Source: Planctomycetaceae bacterium
GTDB lineage: Bacteria > Planctomycetota > Planctomycetia > Planctomycetales > Planctomycetaceae
Length of the DNA: 64,000 nt
Reading direction: 5' to 3'
Assembly (NCBI GenBank): GCA_021732995.1
Contig: JAKFWA010000023.1
Span: forward strand, 1 to 64,000
A model generated the notes under the pieces. It saw only the letters and a program-made list of their open reading frames with translations, was not told where the DNA came from and did not search any database. Below, piece after piece: positions 8,294 through 16,930 of this stretch (positions within the stretch are counted from its first letter, which is position 1; the number at the start of each line of letters is the position of its first letter). The translations under genes and the position numbers were made by a program.

Positions 8294-11137
8294 TCAGTCG
8301 ACGAACATGAATTCATTCGTCAGCAGCAGCACTTGAGCAAGTTGCTGCCACGGTTCAAGGGGAGACGGTGCGCCCGACGCTCGCGACTGTTCAGCGGCTT
8401 GCACGAATTCATCCGCCGCCGCGATTTCATCGACCGTCGGCTGCCGTAACAAGATTCGCTGATAAATCGCCGTGATGCGGTCGGGCCGCTGGCCGGCGCC
8501 AGCAATCTCCGGTTGAGCCACCAGCGACTTCACCTGCTCCACCACAAAGGGTGAATTCAAGCCAAACAGGGCCTGCTGCGGAACTGTCGTTTGAGGGCGG
8601 CGTTCCGCTGTTGAATCGGGGCTGGCGAAATCGAACGATCGGAACAGGCTCGGCAAGCTCTGCCGGTCAACGAGTCCGTAGATCGTGCGTCGGGCATGTT
8701 GAGGATCGGCAGCAAGATCGCGCGGGCGTCCGAACATCTGCTGACTGAAGCGCCCCGAGACGCTCAACAGCGAATCGCGCATCGCTTCCAGGTCCAGTCG
8801 ACGACGATTCATGCGCCACAGCAGCCGATTGTCGGGATCGATCTTGCGGCCATCGGGACGATCGAAACTCGCCTGCTGATACGTTTGCGACAGCACAATC
8901 TGGCGCTGCAGACGCTTCAACGACCAACCGTTCTCAACGAGGTCAACCGCGAGCCAATCCAGTAGCTCAGCGTGCGTCGGCGCGTCGGATCTCAATCCGA
9001 AATCCGACGGGTTCGGAGCGAGAGGTTCACCAAAGAGGTGCATCCAGACGCGATTTACAATCACGCGACTCGCTAGTGGGTTCTCGGGAGACGCAATTGC
9101 TCGCGCGAGCTGCAGCCGACCGCTGCCGTTCGCGAACGGTTGTCGCTCGGCAGACGATGCCACCTTCAAAAACTGACGCGGCACACGTTGAGACGGAGCA
9201 GCCGGGTTGCCGCGCACGAACACTCGCGGGTCATACAGTTGCTCTGAGTCATTCAGCACCATCGCGCGCGGCATGTGCTGAGGTGCCTGCACCGCCATGC
9301 GATCGATCTCGTTCATCTTGCCGCCAAAGCTGTCTTTCTCGCCGCGCGACATATGATCGCGCGTGCGACTCTTCGGAAAGTACGCGGGGCTGTCCGCGTT
9401 CGTGACGATGTTCAACAACTGCTCGCGAGCTTTCACGGCCAGCAGTGTTTCCGCCGTTGCTCCGGCGGATGCTGCGGCTGACGTCTTCGGTGACTTCTTC
9501 GAGTCCTCGTAAACGGACTTCAACAAGTCTCCATAGAGTCTCGCGACATCCGCATGGGTCTTCGGCTGTGCGGCATCAAGGGCACTGCGAAGCAACGGGT
9601 TGATCTGACCTCGATCCAGGCCCGCAGGCTTCGCTGACCAGTCCTTACGCAAGTCGGCCCAGCGATTGGCGAGATCGCCTTCCGAAACCTTGAACGCATC
9701 ATGCCACGGTCCGAACACTGGATCGTTCGGCTGAGACCTCTGCTGCAGGAAGCGCCGCCATCTGGCGACCATCGGAGGACGCAGGTCGGTCGGTGCGAGC
9801 GATAGAAAGAAGATCGCCGTTTCGAGCGGGTCTGGCTGCGTCGTCGCGGCGTGCACGAGGTAATCACCTACTCGCTGCCGTGCGGTCTCCAGCAACATCG
9901 CATACTGATCGTCCAGGAATTTCCGGAGCTCGGCGCTTTTGGCGGCCAGCTTCTGTTCCGATTCCGCTGCCGCCGGATTGCTCCCCGGAGTCTCGATAAG
10001 CGGCAATTCCAGTGGCGATTCGCTCGAAGCAAACACGCCATACAGCGAGTAATAGTCTTCCGTCGGGATCGGGTCGTACTTGTGGTTGTGGCACCGCGCA
10101 CAAGCCACGGTCAGCCCCAGCCAGCCGCGAGTCACCGTATCAATGCGGTCGTCGATGACGTCGTGAATGTTGTTGTCGAACTGTCGGCCCAGCGTGAGAA
10201 ACCCCATCGCCCCCAGCCGCCACGGTTCCACCTTCGGCTCGATCAGATCCGCCGCAAGCTGTTCCTCAATCATCTGATGGAAGGGCGTGTCGTCGTTGAA
10301 TGCTTTGATGACATAGTCGCGGTACGTGTAGGCAAACGGCCGCAGGCGGTCGTCGCCATACATCAGCACGCCGTCCTTCGTGTCGGCAAACCGAGCTACA
10401 TCGAGCCAGTGCCGCGCCCAGCGTTCGCCGTATCGCGGGCTACTTAGCAGGCGATCCACCAGTCGCTCGTAAGCGTAGGGTTGAGCGTCCTGCAGGAAGT
10501 CTTCAACCTCGGCCACGGTCGGCACCACGCCCGTCAGGTCCACGTACAAACGTCTGGCCAAGGTGCGGCGATCCGCCCGCGCCGAAGGTTGCAGCCCCTG
10601 TTGCTCCAGCTTAGCAAGCACGAACGCATCAATCGGCTCACTCGACCATGCGGCATCTTTCACCGCCGGTATCGGTGAACGACGCACGGGCTGAAATGCC
10701 CAATGCGACGCCGCACGTGTCGCGATGTTGTTATCTGATGCACCCGCCGCAGCATCGGTTCGCGGATCGGGAGCACCACTCGCAATCCACTTCTCAAAGT
10801 CAGCGATCACAGCATTCGGCAGCTTACCATCGGGAGGCATCTGCAGGTTTTCATCGGTGTAGCGCAGCGACTTGATGAGCAGGCTGGCGTCGGGCTTGCC
10901 CAGCACGATACTCGGCCCGGTCTTCCCGCCCTTGCGGAGCGCGTCCCGCGAATCCAGCCGCAGATTCCCTTCCGCCGGTTGTGCCTTCGCCGAATGACAT
11001 TCGAAGCAATGCTCGACGAGCACCGGGCGAATCTTCGTTTCGAAGAATTCAATACCAGCCGCATCGGTCTCGGCCGCCAGCGCGGGGGCGACGAGCAGCA
11101 CGATGCAGCCGAACAAAATGTGAGACAGCAGCTTCAT
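8294..11137 (-). CDS. DUF1549/DUF1553 protein with planctomycete cytochrome C domain
   Basis: A large exported protein (947 residues from ATG 11137). A signal peptide (MKLLSHILFGCIVLL..AALA) is followed by a PSCyt1-type haem motif CFECH (C44, C47, H48). Next come the DUF1549 block (DAFVLAKLEQQGLQPS, then DLTGVVPT and RYGERWARHWLDVARFADT) and a second CARCHNHKYDPI. The C-terminal DUF1553 block follows (ASRVIVNRVWMHLFGEPLAPNPSDFG, ELLDWLAVDLVENGWSLKRL, QALFGLNSPFV). These proteins occur in dozens of paralogues per planctomycete genome, usually next to a DUF1501 gene. An electron-transfer role in polysaccharide breakdown has been proposed but not proven. Here the nearest DUF1501 gene is separated by the glucan phosphorylase. 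Confidence 0.9.
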   Translation of the reverse strand: MKLLSHILFGCIVLLVAPALAAETDAAGIEFFETKIRPVLVEHCFECHSAKAQPAEGNLRLDSRDALRKGGKTGPSIVLGKPDASLLIKSLRYTDENLQMPPDGKLPNAVIADFEKWIASGAPDPRTDAAAGASDNNIATRAASHWAFQPVRRSPIPAVKDAAWSSEPIDAFVLAKLEQQGLQPSARADRRTLARRLYVDLTGVVPTVAEVEDFLQDAQPYAYERLVDRLLSSPRYGERWARHWLDVARFADTKDGVLMYGDDRLRPFAYTYRDYVIKAFNDDTPFHQMIEEQLAADLIEPKVEPWRLGAMGFLTLGRQFDNNIHDVIDDRIDTVTRGWLGLTVACARCHNHKYDPIPTEDYYSLYGVFASSESPLELPLIETPGSNPAAAESEQKLAAKSAELRKFLDDQYAMLLETARQRVGDYLVHAATTQPDPLETAIFFLSLAPTDLRPPMVARWRRFLQQRSQPNDPVFGPWHDAFKVSEGDLANRWADLRKDWSAKPAGLDRGQINPLLRSALDAAQPKTHADVARLYGDLLKSVYEDSKKSPKTSAAASAGATAETLLAVKAREQLLNIVTNADSPAYFPKSRTRDHMSRGEKDSFGGKMNEIDRMAVQAPQHMPRAMVLNDSEQLYDPRVFVRGNPAAPSQRVPRQFLKVASSAERQPFANGSGRLQLARAIASPENPLASRVIVNRVWMHLFGEPLAPNPSDFGLRSDAPTHAELLDWLAVDLVENGWSLKRLQRQIVLSQTYQQASFDRPDGRKIDPDNRLLWRMNRRRLDLEAMRDSLLSVSGRFSQQMFGRPRDLAADPQHARRTIYGLVDRQSLPSLFRSFDFASPDSTAERRPQTTVPQQALFGLNSPFVVEQVKSLVAQPEIAGAGQRPDRITAIYQRILLRQPTVDEIAAADEFVQAAEQSRASGAPSPLEPWQQLAQVLLLTNEFMFVD

Positions 11138-11703
11138 GAGTGAGAACACTCCCAGCACAACGGGCAAAGTGCAAAACTTCCGCAGAGACACAGTGTGAAC
11201 GCCCGCAGACGATTTCAAAAGTGCTCGCCGCTTTTGTTCTCGCGTCCATGAGACACGTGGCAAACCACGCGTCAGCCCGCGATTTGATCGGCGGACAGGG
11301 TGCGTTGTCCATCGCCCGGAATCACGGCAAAATGCCGCAGTTTGAGCAAAGGCTGCGCGATGATGCTCAACTGCTTGGCAGTCTCGTTTGAACGCCGAAG
11401 ACCACCATCACGGCAACACTCTTGCATGCTACCTGCGGTTTTCGGGGGGAAATGTGGAAAGTCCCTGCCACCAACGGACGGATCCTTCAGTCTCACCCGG
11501 AGTTGCCAATGGCGTGATTCACGCACGCCGCGTTCCCGGCACACAGGTTGCGTTGCGGTTATCCGTTTGAGGTTCCTGGAACTGACCACTCTTCGTGTCG
11601 AGCCCACAGCCGCCGGATCGCGCGACGTCGCGCAGGGAAGTGAGCCAAAAGCTCCCGCCGGTTTCTGAGAGCCTCGCCGAACTACAAGGAGCGCCGTGAC
11701 ATC
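11138..11703. other. Intergenic region, divergent promoters
   Basis: 566 bp between the DUF1553 protein and the glucan phosphorylase gene, which point away from each other. Open frames inside it have no family character and odd composition. I found no tRNA, repeat or convincing hairpin. It presumably carries both promoters. Confidence 0.5.
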
Positions 11704-14340
11704 ATGAGTATCGCCACCGCAGCGGCTGAGTTGTCCGGGCGCATCGCCTGGAACGATCTGGAATTCACAGTCACAGATCGCGACGACCCCGCAGCCGCTC
11801 TCGCGGAACTGGTGCGTTTCGTCGCCAACCAGTGCGAAGTCGACGTGTGCTCCGTTTATCTGCTGGAGCCCGACCGCGATCACCTGATTCTCGCCGCCAC
11901 GGTCGGCCTGAATCAGAGCAGCGTAGGGAGGGTCCGCATGAATATGCGCGAGGGACTGGCGGGACTCGTCGCAGAACAGGTCATGCCCGTTAACGTGAAG
12001 CGTGCATCAGACCATCCGCGATTCAAATACTTCCCCGAAGTCGGCGAAGAACACTACGCGACGTTCCTTGGCGTACCACTGATTCATGACGGCATGCTGC
12101 AGGGCGTCCTGGTCGTGCAGACGATCGAAGAACGCGAGTTTCTGCAGCAGGAAGTCGACTTCGTCTTCGATGCCGCCAAGCAAATTGGTCCCTATGTCGC
12201 TCAATGTCGTCGACTGGATCGTTTCATCGCGCCAGTTCGCGAACGATTGTGGGAACTGGCTCGCAACCTGTGGTGGACCTGGGATGAAGAGTCCACCAGC
12301 CTGTTCCGCGACCTCGACCCGGACCTGTGGGCCGAAGTGCGACATAGCCCGATCGACCTCTTGCGACGCGTATCCATCAAAGAGGTCGAGAAGCGCGCCG
12401 GTCAACGCAATCTGCACAGTCGCATCAATTACGCGTGGCGTCGGCTGCAGGAGTATCTGGCGAACGACAAAACCTGGGGCGACACCAACGCCGGAGTTCT
12501 GTCCGCTCACCCTGTGGCATATTTCTCCGCCGAGTTCGGTATTCACGAATCGTTGCCGATTTACTCAGGCGGCCTCGGTGTGCTCGCCGGTGACCACATC
12601 AAGAGTGCTTCGGACCTCGGTGTTCCGCTGGTCGGAATCGGCTTGTTCTACGGACAGGGCTACTTCCGCCAGAAAGTGAATGCCGAAGGCTGGCAAACGG
12701 AAATCTATACTGACACCGACCGCTCTCTGCTGCCGATGGAAGTCGCGATCGGCACGGACAACGAGCCGGTCCTGATTCGAGTTGATACGCGCACCGGTGC
12801 GATCTTCGCTCGTGTGTGGAAGCTGCGAGTTGGCCGCACGCTGCTGCTGTTGCTGGACACCGATGTGGAACAAAACAGCATCGATGACCGACAACTGACG
12901 GCTCGTCTTTACGGTGGTAATGAACGCATCCGCATCCGACAGGAACTGCTGCTCGGCGTTGGTGGTGTTAAAGTCCTGAAGGCGCTGGGGATTGTGCCCA
13001 GCGTTTATCACCTCAACGAAGGGCATAGCGCCTTCGCGACGTTGGAAGTGGTCCGTGAGCGTATGCAAACGGAAGGCACCTCGTTCCACGATGCTGCTCG
13101 AGACGTTGCTCATAATACTGTTTTTACAACGCACACTCCGGTGCCTGCCGGACACGACCGCTTTCACGCGGAGATCCTCGAAGAGCATCTCGGGCCCTTG
13201 CGCGACGCGATCGGTTTGTCCTACGAAGGGTTGATGGGCCTCGGTCGAGTTCATCCGCACGATCACGGCGAACTGTTCTGCATGACGGTGCTGGCTTTGA
13301 AACTGTCGCAACGCGCGAACGGCGTATCGTCGCTGCACGGTCATGTCTCGCGGCGCATGTGGAGTTGCCTGTGGCCGCATCGTTCGGAAACCAATATCCC
13401 GATTGGGCACATCACTAACGGCATTCATGTGCCGACGTGGCTAGCTCCGCAGATGGCTCAGCTTTACGACCGCCACCTAGGGACGGCCTGGCGGACTCAC
13501 AGCGGTGAACCGTCCGCCTGGAGCAAGATCAGCAACGTTGACGACGGTGAGCTGTGGGAAACGCACCTCACGCTAAAGTCGCGGTTGATCGACTTTGCTC
13601 GGGCGCGGCTGTCGACCGTCGATTACTGGTCAGCATCAATGCCGTTCGGACTCAGCCCGGACGTTCTGACGATCGGCTTTGCGCGTCGCTTCGCGACCTA
13701 CAAACGAGCCAGCCTGATTATGCAGGACATCGAGCTGCTCGCGGAACTGGTCTCAAACCCCAGACGCCCGGTGCAGATCATCTTCGCCGGCAAAGCGCAT
13801 CCCAAGGACGACCCCGGCAAGGGCATCCTGCAGCAGATCGTGAAGCTGTCCAAAGATCCGCGTTTCGCCGGCAAAATCGTGTTTGTGGAAGATTACGACA
13901 TCAACGTCGGACGCCTGCTGACTCAGGGTGTGGACGTATGGCTCAACAATCCGCGTCGTCCGCTGGAAGCATCCGGCACTTCAGGTGAGAAGGTCATTCT
14001 GAACGGCGGTTTGAACTGCTCCATCCTGGACGGCTGGTGGGCCGAAGCGTTCGACGGACGCAACGGTTTCGCGATTGGAGCGGGCGAGGTTCACACCAAC
14101 ACTGATATTCAGGATGCCCGCGATGCCGCGTCATTGATGGAGGTCGTGAAGAAGTCGGTGATACCGCTGTACTACGACCGTGACGAAGACGGACTGCCGC
14201 GCCGCTGGATCGAGCGTATGAAGCGCGCGATCAGCACACTCGGCTGGCGTTTCAATGCCGATCGCATGGTGATGGACTACGCGAGCAACTCGTACGTCCC
14301 CGCCGCTGGCGGAACATCCTGCGAGATCCATCGCGGCTGA
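11704..14340 (+). CDS. glgP: Alpha-glucan phosphorylase with N-terminal GAF domain
   Basis: Phosphorolysis of glycogen or maltodextrin to glucose-1-phosphate (GT35, the short TIGR02094-type family). Residues about 20-180 form a GAF domain (VRFVANQCEVDVCSVYLLE, GLAGLVAEQVMPVNVK, FLGVPLIHDGMLQGVLVVQ) resembling the GAF of PtsP-type proteins. Then comes the DUF3417-like lead-in (RERLWELARNLWWTWD), followed by the catalytic domain: VAYFSAEFGIHESLPIYSGG, HLNEGHSAF, FTTHTPVPAGHDRF, IGFARRFATYKRA. The PLP-lysine region is EASGTSGEKVILNGG, with K763 at the position equivalent to the PLP lysine of classical phosphorylases. The GAF fusion suggests allosteric or redox control of glycogen use. A strong intrinsic terminator follows directly. 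Confidence 0.92.
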   Translation: MSIATAAAELSGRIAWNDLEFTVTDRDDPAAALAELVRFVANQCEVDVCSVYLLEPDRDHLILAATVGLNQSSVGRVRMNMREGLAGLVAEQVMPVNVKRASDHPRFKYFPEVGEEHYATFLGVPLIHDGMLQGVLVVQTIEEREFLQQEVDFVFDAAKQIGPYVAQCRRLDRFIAPVRERLWELARNLWWTWDEESTSLFRDLDPDLWAEVRHSPIDLLRRVSIKEVEKRAGQRNLHSRINYAWRRLQEYLANDKTWGDTNAGVLSAHPVAYFSAEFGIHESLPIYSGGLGVLAGDHIKSASDLGVPLVGIGLFYGQGYFRQKVNAEGWQTEIYTDTDRSLLPMEVAIGTDNEPVLIRVDTRTGAIFARVWKLRVGRTLLLLLDTDVEQNSIDDRQLTARLYGGNERIRIRQELLLGVGGVKVLKALGIVPSVYHLNEGHSAFATLEVVRERMQTEGTSFHDAARDVAHNTVFTTHTPVPAGHDRFHAEILEEHLGPLRDAIGLSYEGLMGLGRVHPHDHGELFCMTVLALKLSQRANGVSSLHGHVSRRMWSCLWPHRSETNIPIGHITNGIHVPTWLAPQMAQLYDRHLGTAWRTHSGEPSAWSKISNVDDGELWETHLTLKSRLIDFARARLSTVDYWSASMPFGLSPDVLTIGFARRFATYKRASLIMQDIELLAELVSNPRRPVQIIFAGKAHPKDDPGKGILQQIVKLSKDPRFAGKIVFVEDYDINVGRLLTQGVDVWLNNPRRPLEASGTSGEKVILNGGLNCSILDGWWAEAFDGRNGFAIGAGEVHTNTDIQDARDAASLMEVVKKSVIPLYYDRDEDGLPRRWIERMKRAISTLGWRFNADRMVMDYASNSYVPAAGGTSCEIHRG

Positions 14341-14360
14341 AGCCAGCCGATCAATTCCGC

Positions 14361-14397
14361 AGCCAGCATCCGCCCGACGGATGCTGGCTGTTTCTTT
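14361..14397 (+). terminator. Intrinsic terminator after glgP
   Basis: A perfect 12-bp stem (AGCCAGCATCCG / CGGATGCTGGCT) with a 5-nt loop is followed by TGTTTCTTTT. It lies 20 bases after the phosphorylase stop. Confidence 0.9.
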
Positions 14398-14491
14398 TAT
14401 GCCCTACGGTCTTGAGCGATCACACAAGAGCGAGCCGCGCAATGAGATGTTGCAAATAGCGAACACGCATCGCGGCAATCGACAACCGCAG

Positions 14492-15838
14492 CTACGACAT
14501 CAGCTCGCGGATTGGCGTTGCGTCGCTGACGAGGTGCGTTGGGCGTCCCTGCGGGGTGTAGAGAATCTTGTCCGGGTTGATACCCAGCTTGGTGTAGACC
14601 GTCGAAACGAAGTTCTCGGGTGAGAGGACTCGTTCCACCGCCGAGTAGCCGTTCTTATCGGTCGCACCGACGACCACTCCGCCGGGTGTGCCACCGCCGG
14701 CCATCAGGACCGACATGGCATTCGCCCAGTGATCACGGCCGGGTTTAGTCTGACCGGACAGCGTGGAAATCTTCGGAGTACGACCAAACTCGCCGAGAGC
14801 AATCACCAGTGTCGTCTTCAGCAGGCCGCGTTCTTCGAGGTCCTGGATGAGCGTGGCGACCGTGTTGTCCCATTCTGGCAAGCGCTTCGCACAGGCTCCG
14901 AAGATGTCCGAGTGATGATCCCAACCACCGTCGTAGAGCGTGACGAATGGAACGCCAGCTTCGACGAGGCGACGGGCCAACAACGCTCGCTGACCGAAAG
15001 AATTGCGTCCGTAGCGGGCGCGGACTTCGTCAGGCTCTTTATGAATGTCGAAGGCGATCTGCGCCGCTGGCGAGGTGATGAGGTTCAACCCTTGGCGATA
15101 GTACTCATCGAGCGACAGGACCGGATCTCCAGCAGCCTTCTCGTTTATACGGGGCAGCTTGTCGATCAGTTGCCGCAGGTCCGTGCGGTGGTGGAACTCA
15201 TCGTCCGTCAGACCTTTCGGCAGAGCGACGTCACGTACGCGGAAGTTCTGCGAATTCGGATCATCGCCCACCACAAAAGGCGCGTACTTGGCTCCGAGGA
15301 AGTGCGGGCCGCCCGAACGCGACATCGACGGCATCGAGAAGTAAGGCGGCAGACCATTCGGCTGGCCGAGTTCGTGCGCCGCGACTGATCCCATACTGGG
15401 GTGAAAGCTGACGAACGCACCGCAGCCGACCGGAATGCGCGGCGGGGCACCCGTCATCATGTAGTGGTTGCCGGCTCCGTGATTGCCCTGGTCGTGACGG
15501 ATGGACCGAATCGTGGAGAACTTGTCGGCCATCTCGGCCAGACGTTTCATGTGCTCGGAGAAACGAACGCCGGGCAACTTGGTGGCAATGGATTGAAACT
15601 CGCCGCGAATCTCCGCCGGCGCATCCATTTTGGGATCGAATGTTTCAAAGTGAGTCGGGCCACCGTCCATCCAGACCAGAATCACGCTGGTGGCTGTCGG
15701 AGCCAGACTTGAAACCGATTCTGCTGCCGAACCTTGCAGGCGCAGCGCATTGACCAAGCCGCCGCCAAACAGAGTTGTCAGCCCGAGTTTCAGGCAGTCG
15801 CGCCGCGTTGCACCCTCACAATTCCGCCAGATTCCCAT
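14492..15838 (-). CDS. DUF1501 protein (sulfatase-like fold, Tat-type leader)
   Basis: A 448-residue exported protein. The N terminus has a twin-arginine-like leader (TRRDCLKLGLTTLFGGG). The body follows the DUF1501 pattern: SVILVWMDGGPTHFETFDPK, then IRSIRHDQGNHGAGNHYMMTG and FDIHKEPDEVRARYG, ending in ALGEFGRTPK and GRDHWANAMSVLMAGGG. The family shares the alkaline-phosphatase/sulfatase superfamily fold, and its substrates are unknown. DUF1501 genes usually sit next to a DUF1549/DUF1553 partner. Here one partner lies 3.4 kb to the left and the other about 2.5 kb to the right, with unrelated genes between. Confidence 0.9.
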   Translation of the reverse strand: MGIWRNCEGATRRDCLKLGLTTLFGGGLVNALRLQGSAAESVSSLAPTATSVILVWMDGGPTHFETFDPKMDAPAEIRGEFQSIATKLPGVRFSEHMKRLAEMADKFSTIRSIRHDQGNHGAGNHYMMTGAPPRIPVGCGAFVSFHPSMGSVAAHELGQPNGLPPYFSMPSMSRSGGPHFLGAKYAPFVVGDDPNSQNFRVRDVALPKGLTDDEFHHRTDLRQLIDKLPRINEKAAGDPVLSLDEYYRQGLNLITSPAAQIAFDIHKEPDEVRARYGRNSFGQRALLARRLVEAGVPFVTLYDGGWDHHSDIFGACAKRLPEWDNTVATLIQDLEERGLLKTTLVIALGEFGRTPKISTLSGQTKPGRDHWANAMSVLMAGGGTPGGVVVGATDKNGYSAVERVLSPENFVSTVYTKLGINPDKILYTPQGRPTHLVSDATPIRELMS

Positions 15839-16008
15839 GCGTCACCTCGACGTGAGCCTTGCTCGCAAACGGTAACTATGAACGACGAATCCCGACTGGA
15901 TTCCGTCAACGAAACGGTGAGCACGTTTCGAGCCATTAATCTTTGGTCGGCAGGCAGGCGACCGCAACCTCAAACCAAGTTGACTGCGGCGTGGATGCCA
16001 CCGGCAGG

Positions 16009-16674
16009 TCAGAATTGGGTTGTATCGAATGTGTCGGTATCCGGGGGCGGCGGAGGCGGCTGCTGACGCAGCTTTTGCTGAAACTGCCCGTACGAATGCT
16101 TCAACGATTCCAGGAACCGCGGCACGTTCGGAGCGGCCAGAAACACGCGATTGGAAACGACCGAACGCGGGAAGAAGGTCGTGATGAAGTCGAACGAGAA
16201 CTCGGTCGGCGAGTGCCCGATCATCACGGCGTTGGCGTAGGCACCCCACATGTCGGTTTGCCCAAACTTCAGTTGCTCGTACAGTTCTTCGGCCGAAACT
16301 TGGGGCTGCGGTGGCTGGCCGGGTTTGGGCAGGCACGCATCCGGCAGCTTGGGCTCGCCAAACCGCTGGGTGTAGTTGGTCAGGTTTTCGGAAAGAGCCT
16401 GAATCATTCTGGCGACAACCTGCGGCGGCAGAACGACTCGGGCAGCCACCTGGTGGGGACGGTTCATCCGCAGCAGGAAGTCGATCACGAACTCAAAGTT
16501 GCCGTTCAGAATCACCGCCCCCGTACTGAACACGCCTCGAGCGACTTTTTCCGGGACAAGGGCTCCAATGTGCTGGTGCTGGACCTCCTGGCTCTGAATA
16601 TCGTTGTCGCCTTGATGGTCTTCGCGGCGCTCTTTGTCTTTGTTTTCTTCTTCCGAGAATTCGTCGTCTTGCAT
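16009..16674 (-). CDS. Protein with two DUF3467-like repeats
   Basis: A 221-residue cytoplasmic protein (start chosen at MQDDEFSEEEN; the 19 residues before it look like untranslated leader). A charged N-terminal 35 residues is followed by two related units. Unit 1 (about residues 45-108) reads FSTGAVILNGNFEFVIDFL ... AARVVLPPQVVARMIQALSE ... YTQRFG. Unit 2 (about residues 138-205) reads MWGAYANAVMIGHSPTEFSFDF ... SNRVFLAAPNVPRFLESLKH ... YGQFQ. Each matches the DUF3467 pattern (small beta hairpins, then an R-V-x-L-x-P block and a helix). The family function is unknown. The C terminus has a run of prolines. Confidence 0.78.
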   Translation of the reverse strand: MQDDEFSEEENKDKERREDHQGDNDIQSQEVQHQHIGALVPEKVARGVFSTGAVILNGNFEFVIDFLLRMNRPHQVAARVVLPPQVVARMIQALSENLTNYTQRFGEPKLPDACLPKPGQPPQPQVSAEELYEQLKFGQTDMWGAYANAVMIGHSPTEFSFDFITTFFPRSVVSNRVFLAAPNVPRFLESLKHSYGQFQQKLRQQPPPPPPDTDTFDTTQF

Positions 16675-16930
16675 GATGTCTGAAGCTTCCTGAGTACATC
16701 GAAAGTGTGCCACAGGGTTGTATCGGGGCACCGGTTGACGTCAACTCTGCTGTCTCAGGCGGAGGGTGGGGACGAGAAAGTCCCTGATTGATGGAGGCAT
16801 TTGCGTTTCGTCCCTATTATCTTCTGCCAACTTGGACTGATTGTTGACGTATCTGGTTTGAGTTAGCGGTACTGCCCTGCAGTGCCCGTGCCGTTATTTG
16901 CTGTCCTGTATCCGAACGAAGGGGGATCCG

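Noticed and set aside
11300-11668. 122-codon open frame before glgP
   Set aside because: Basic Ser/Arg-rich composition, no motif; probably promoter DNA.
12565-13428. 287-codon open frame opposite glgP
   Set aside because: Opposite strand of conserved phosphorylase motifs.
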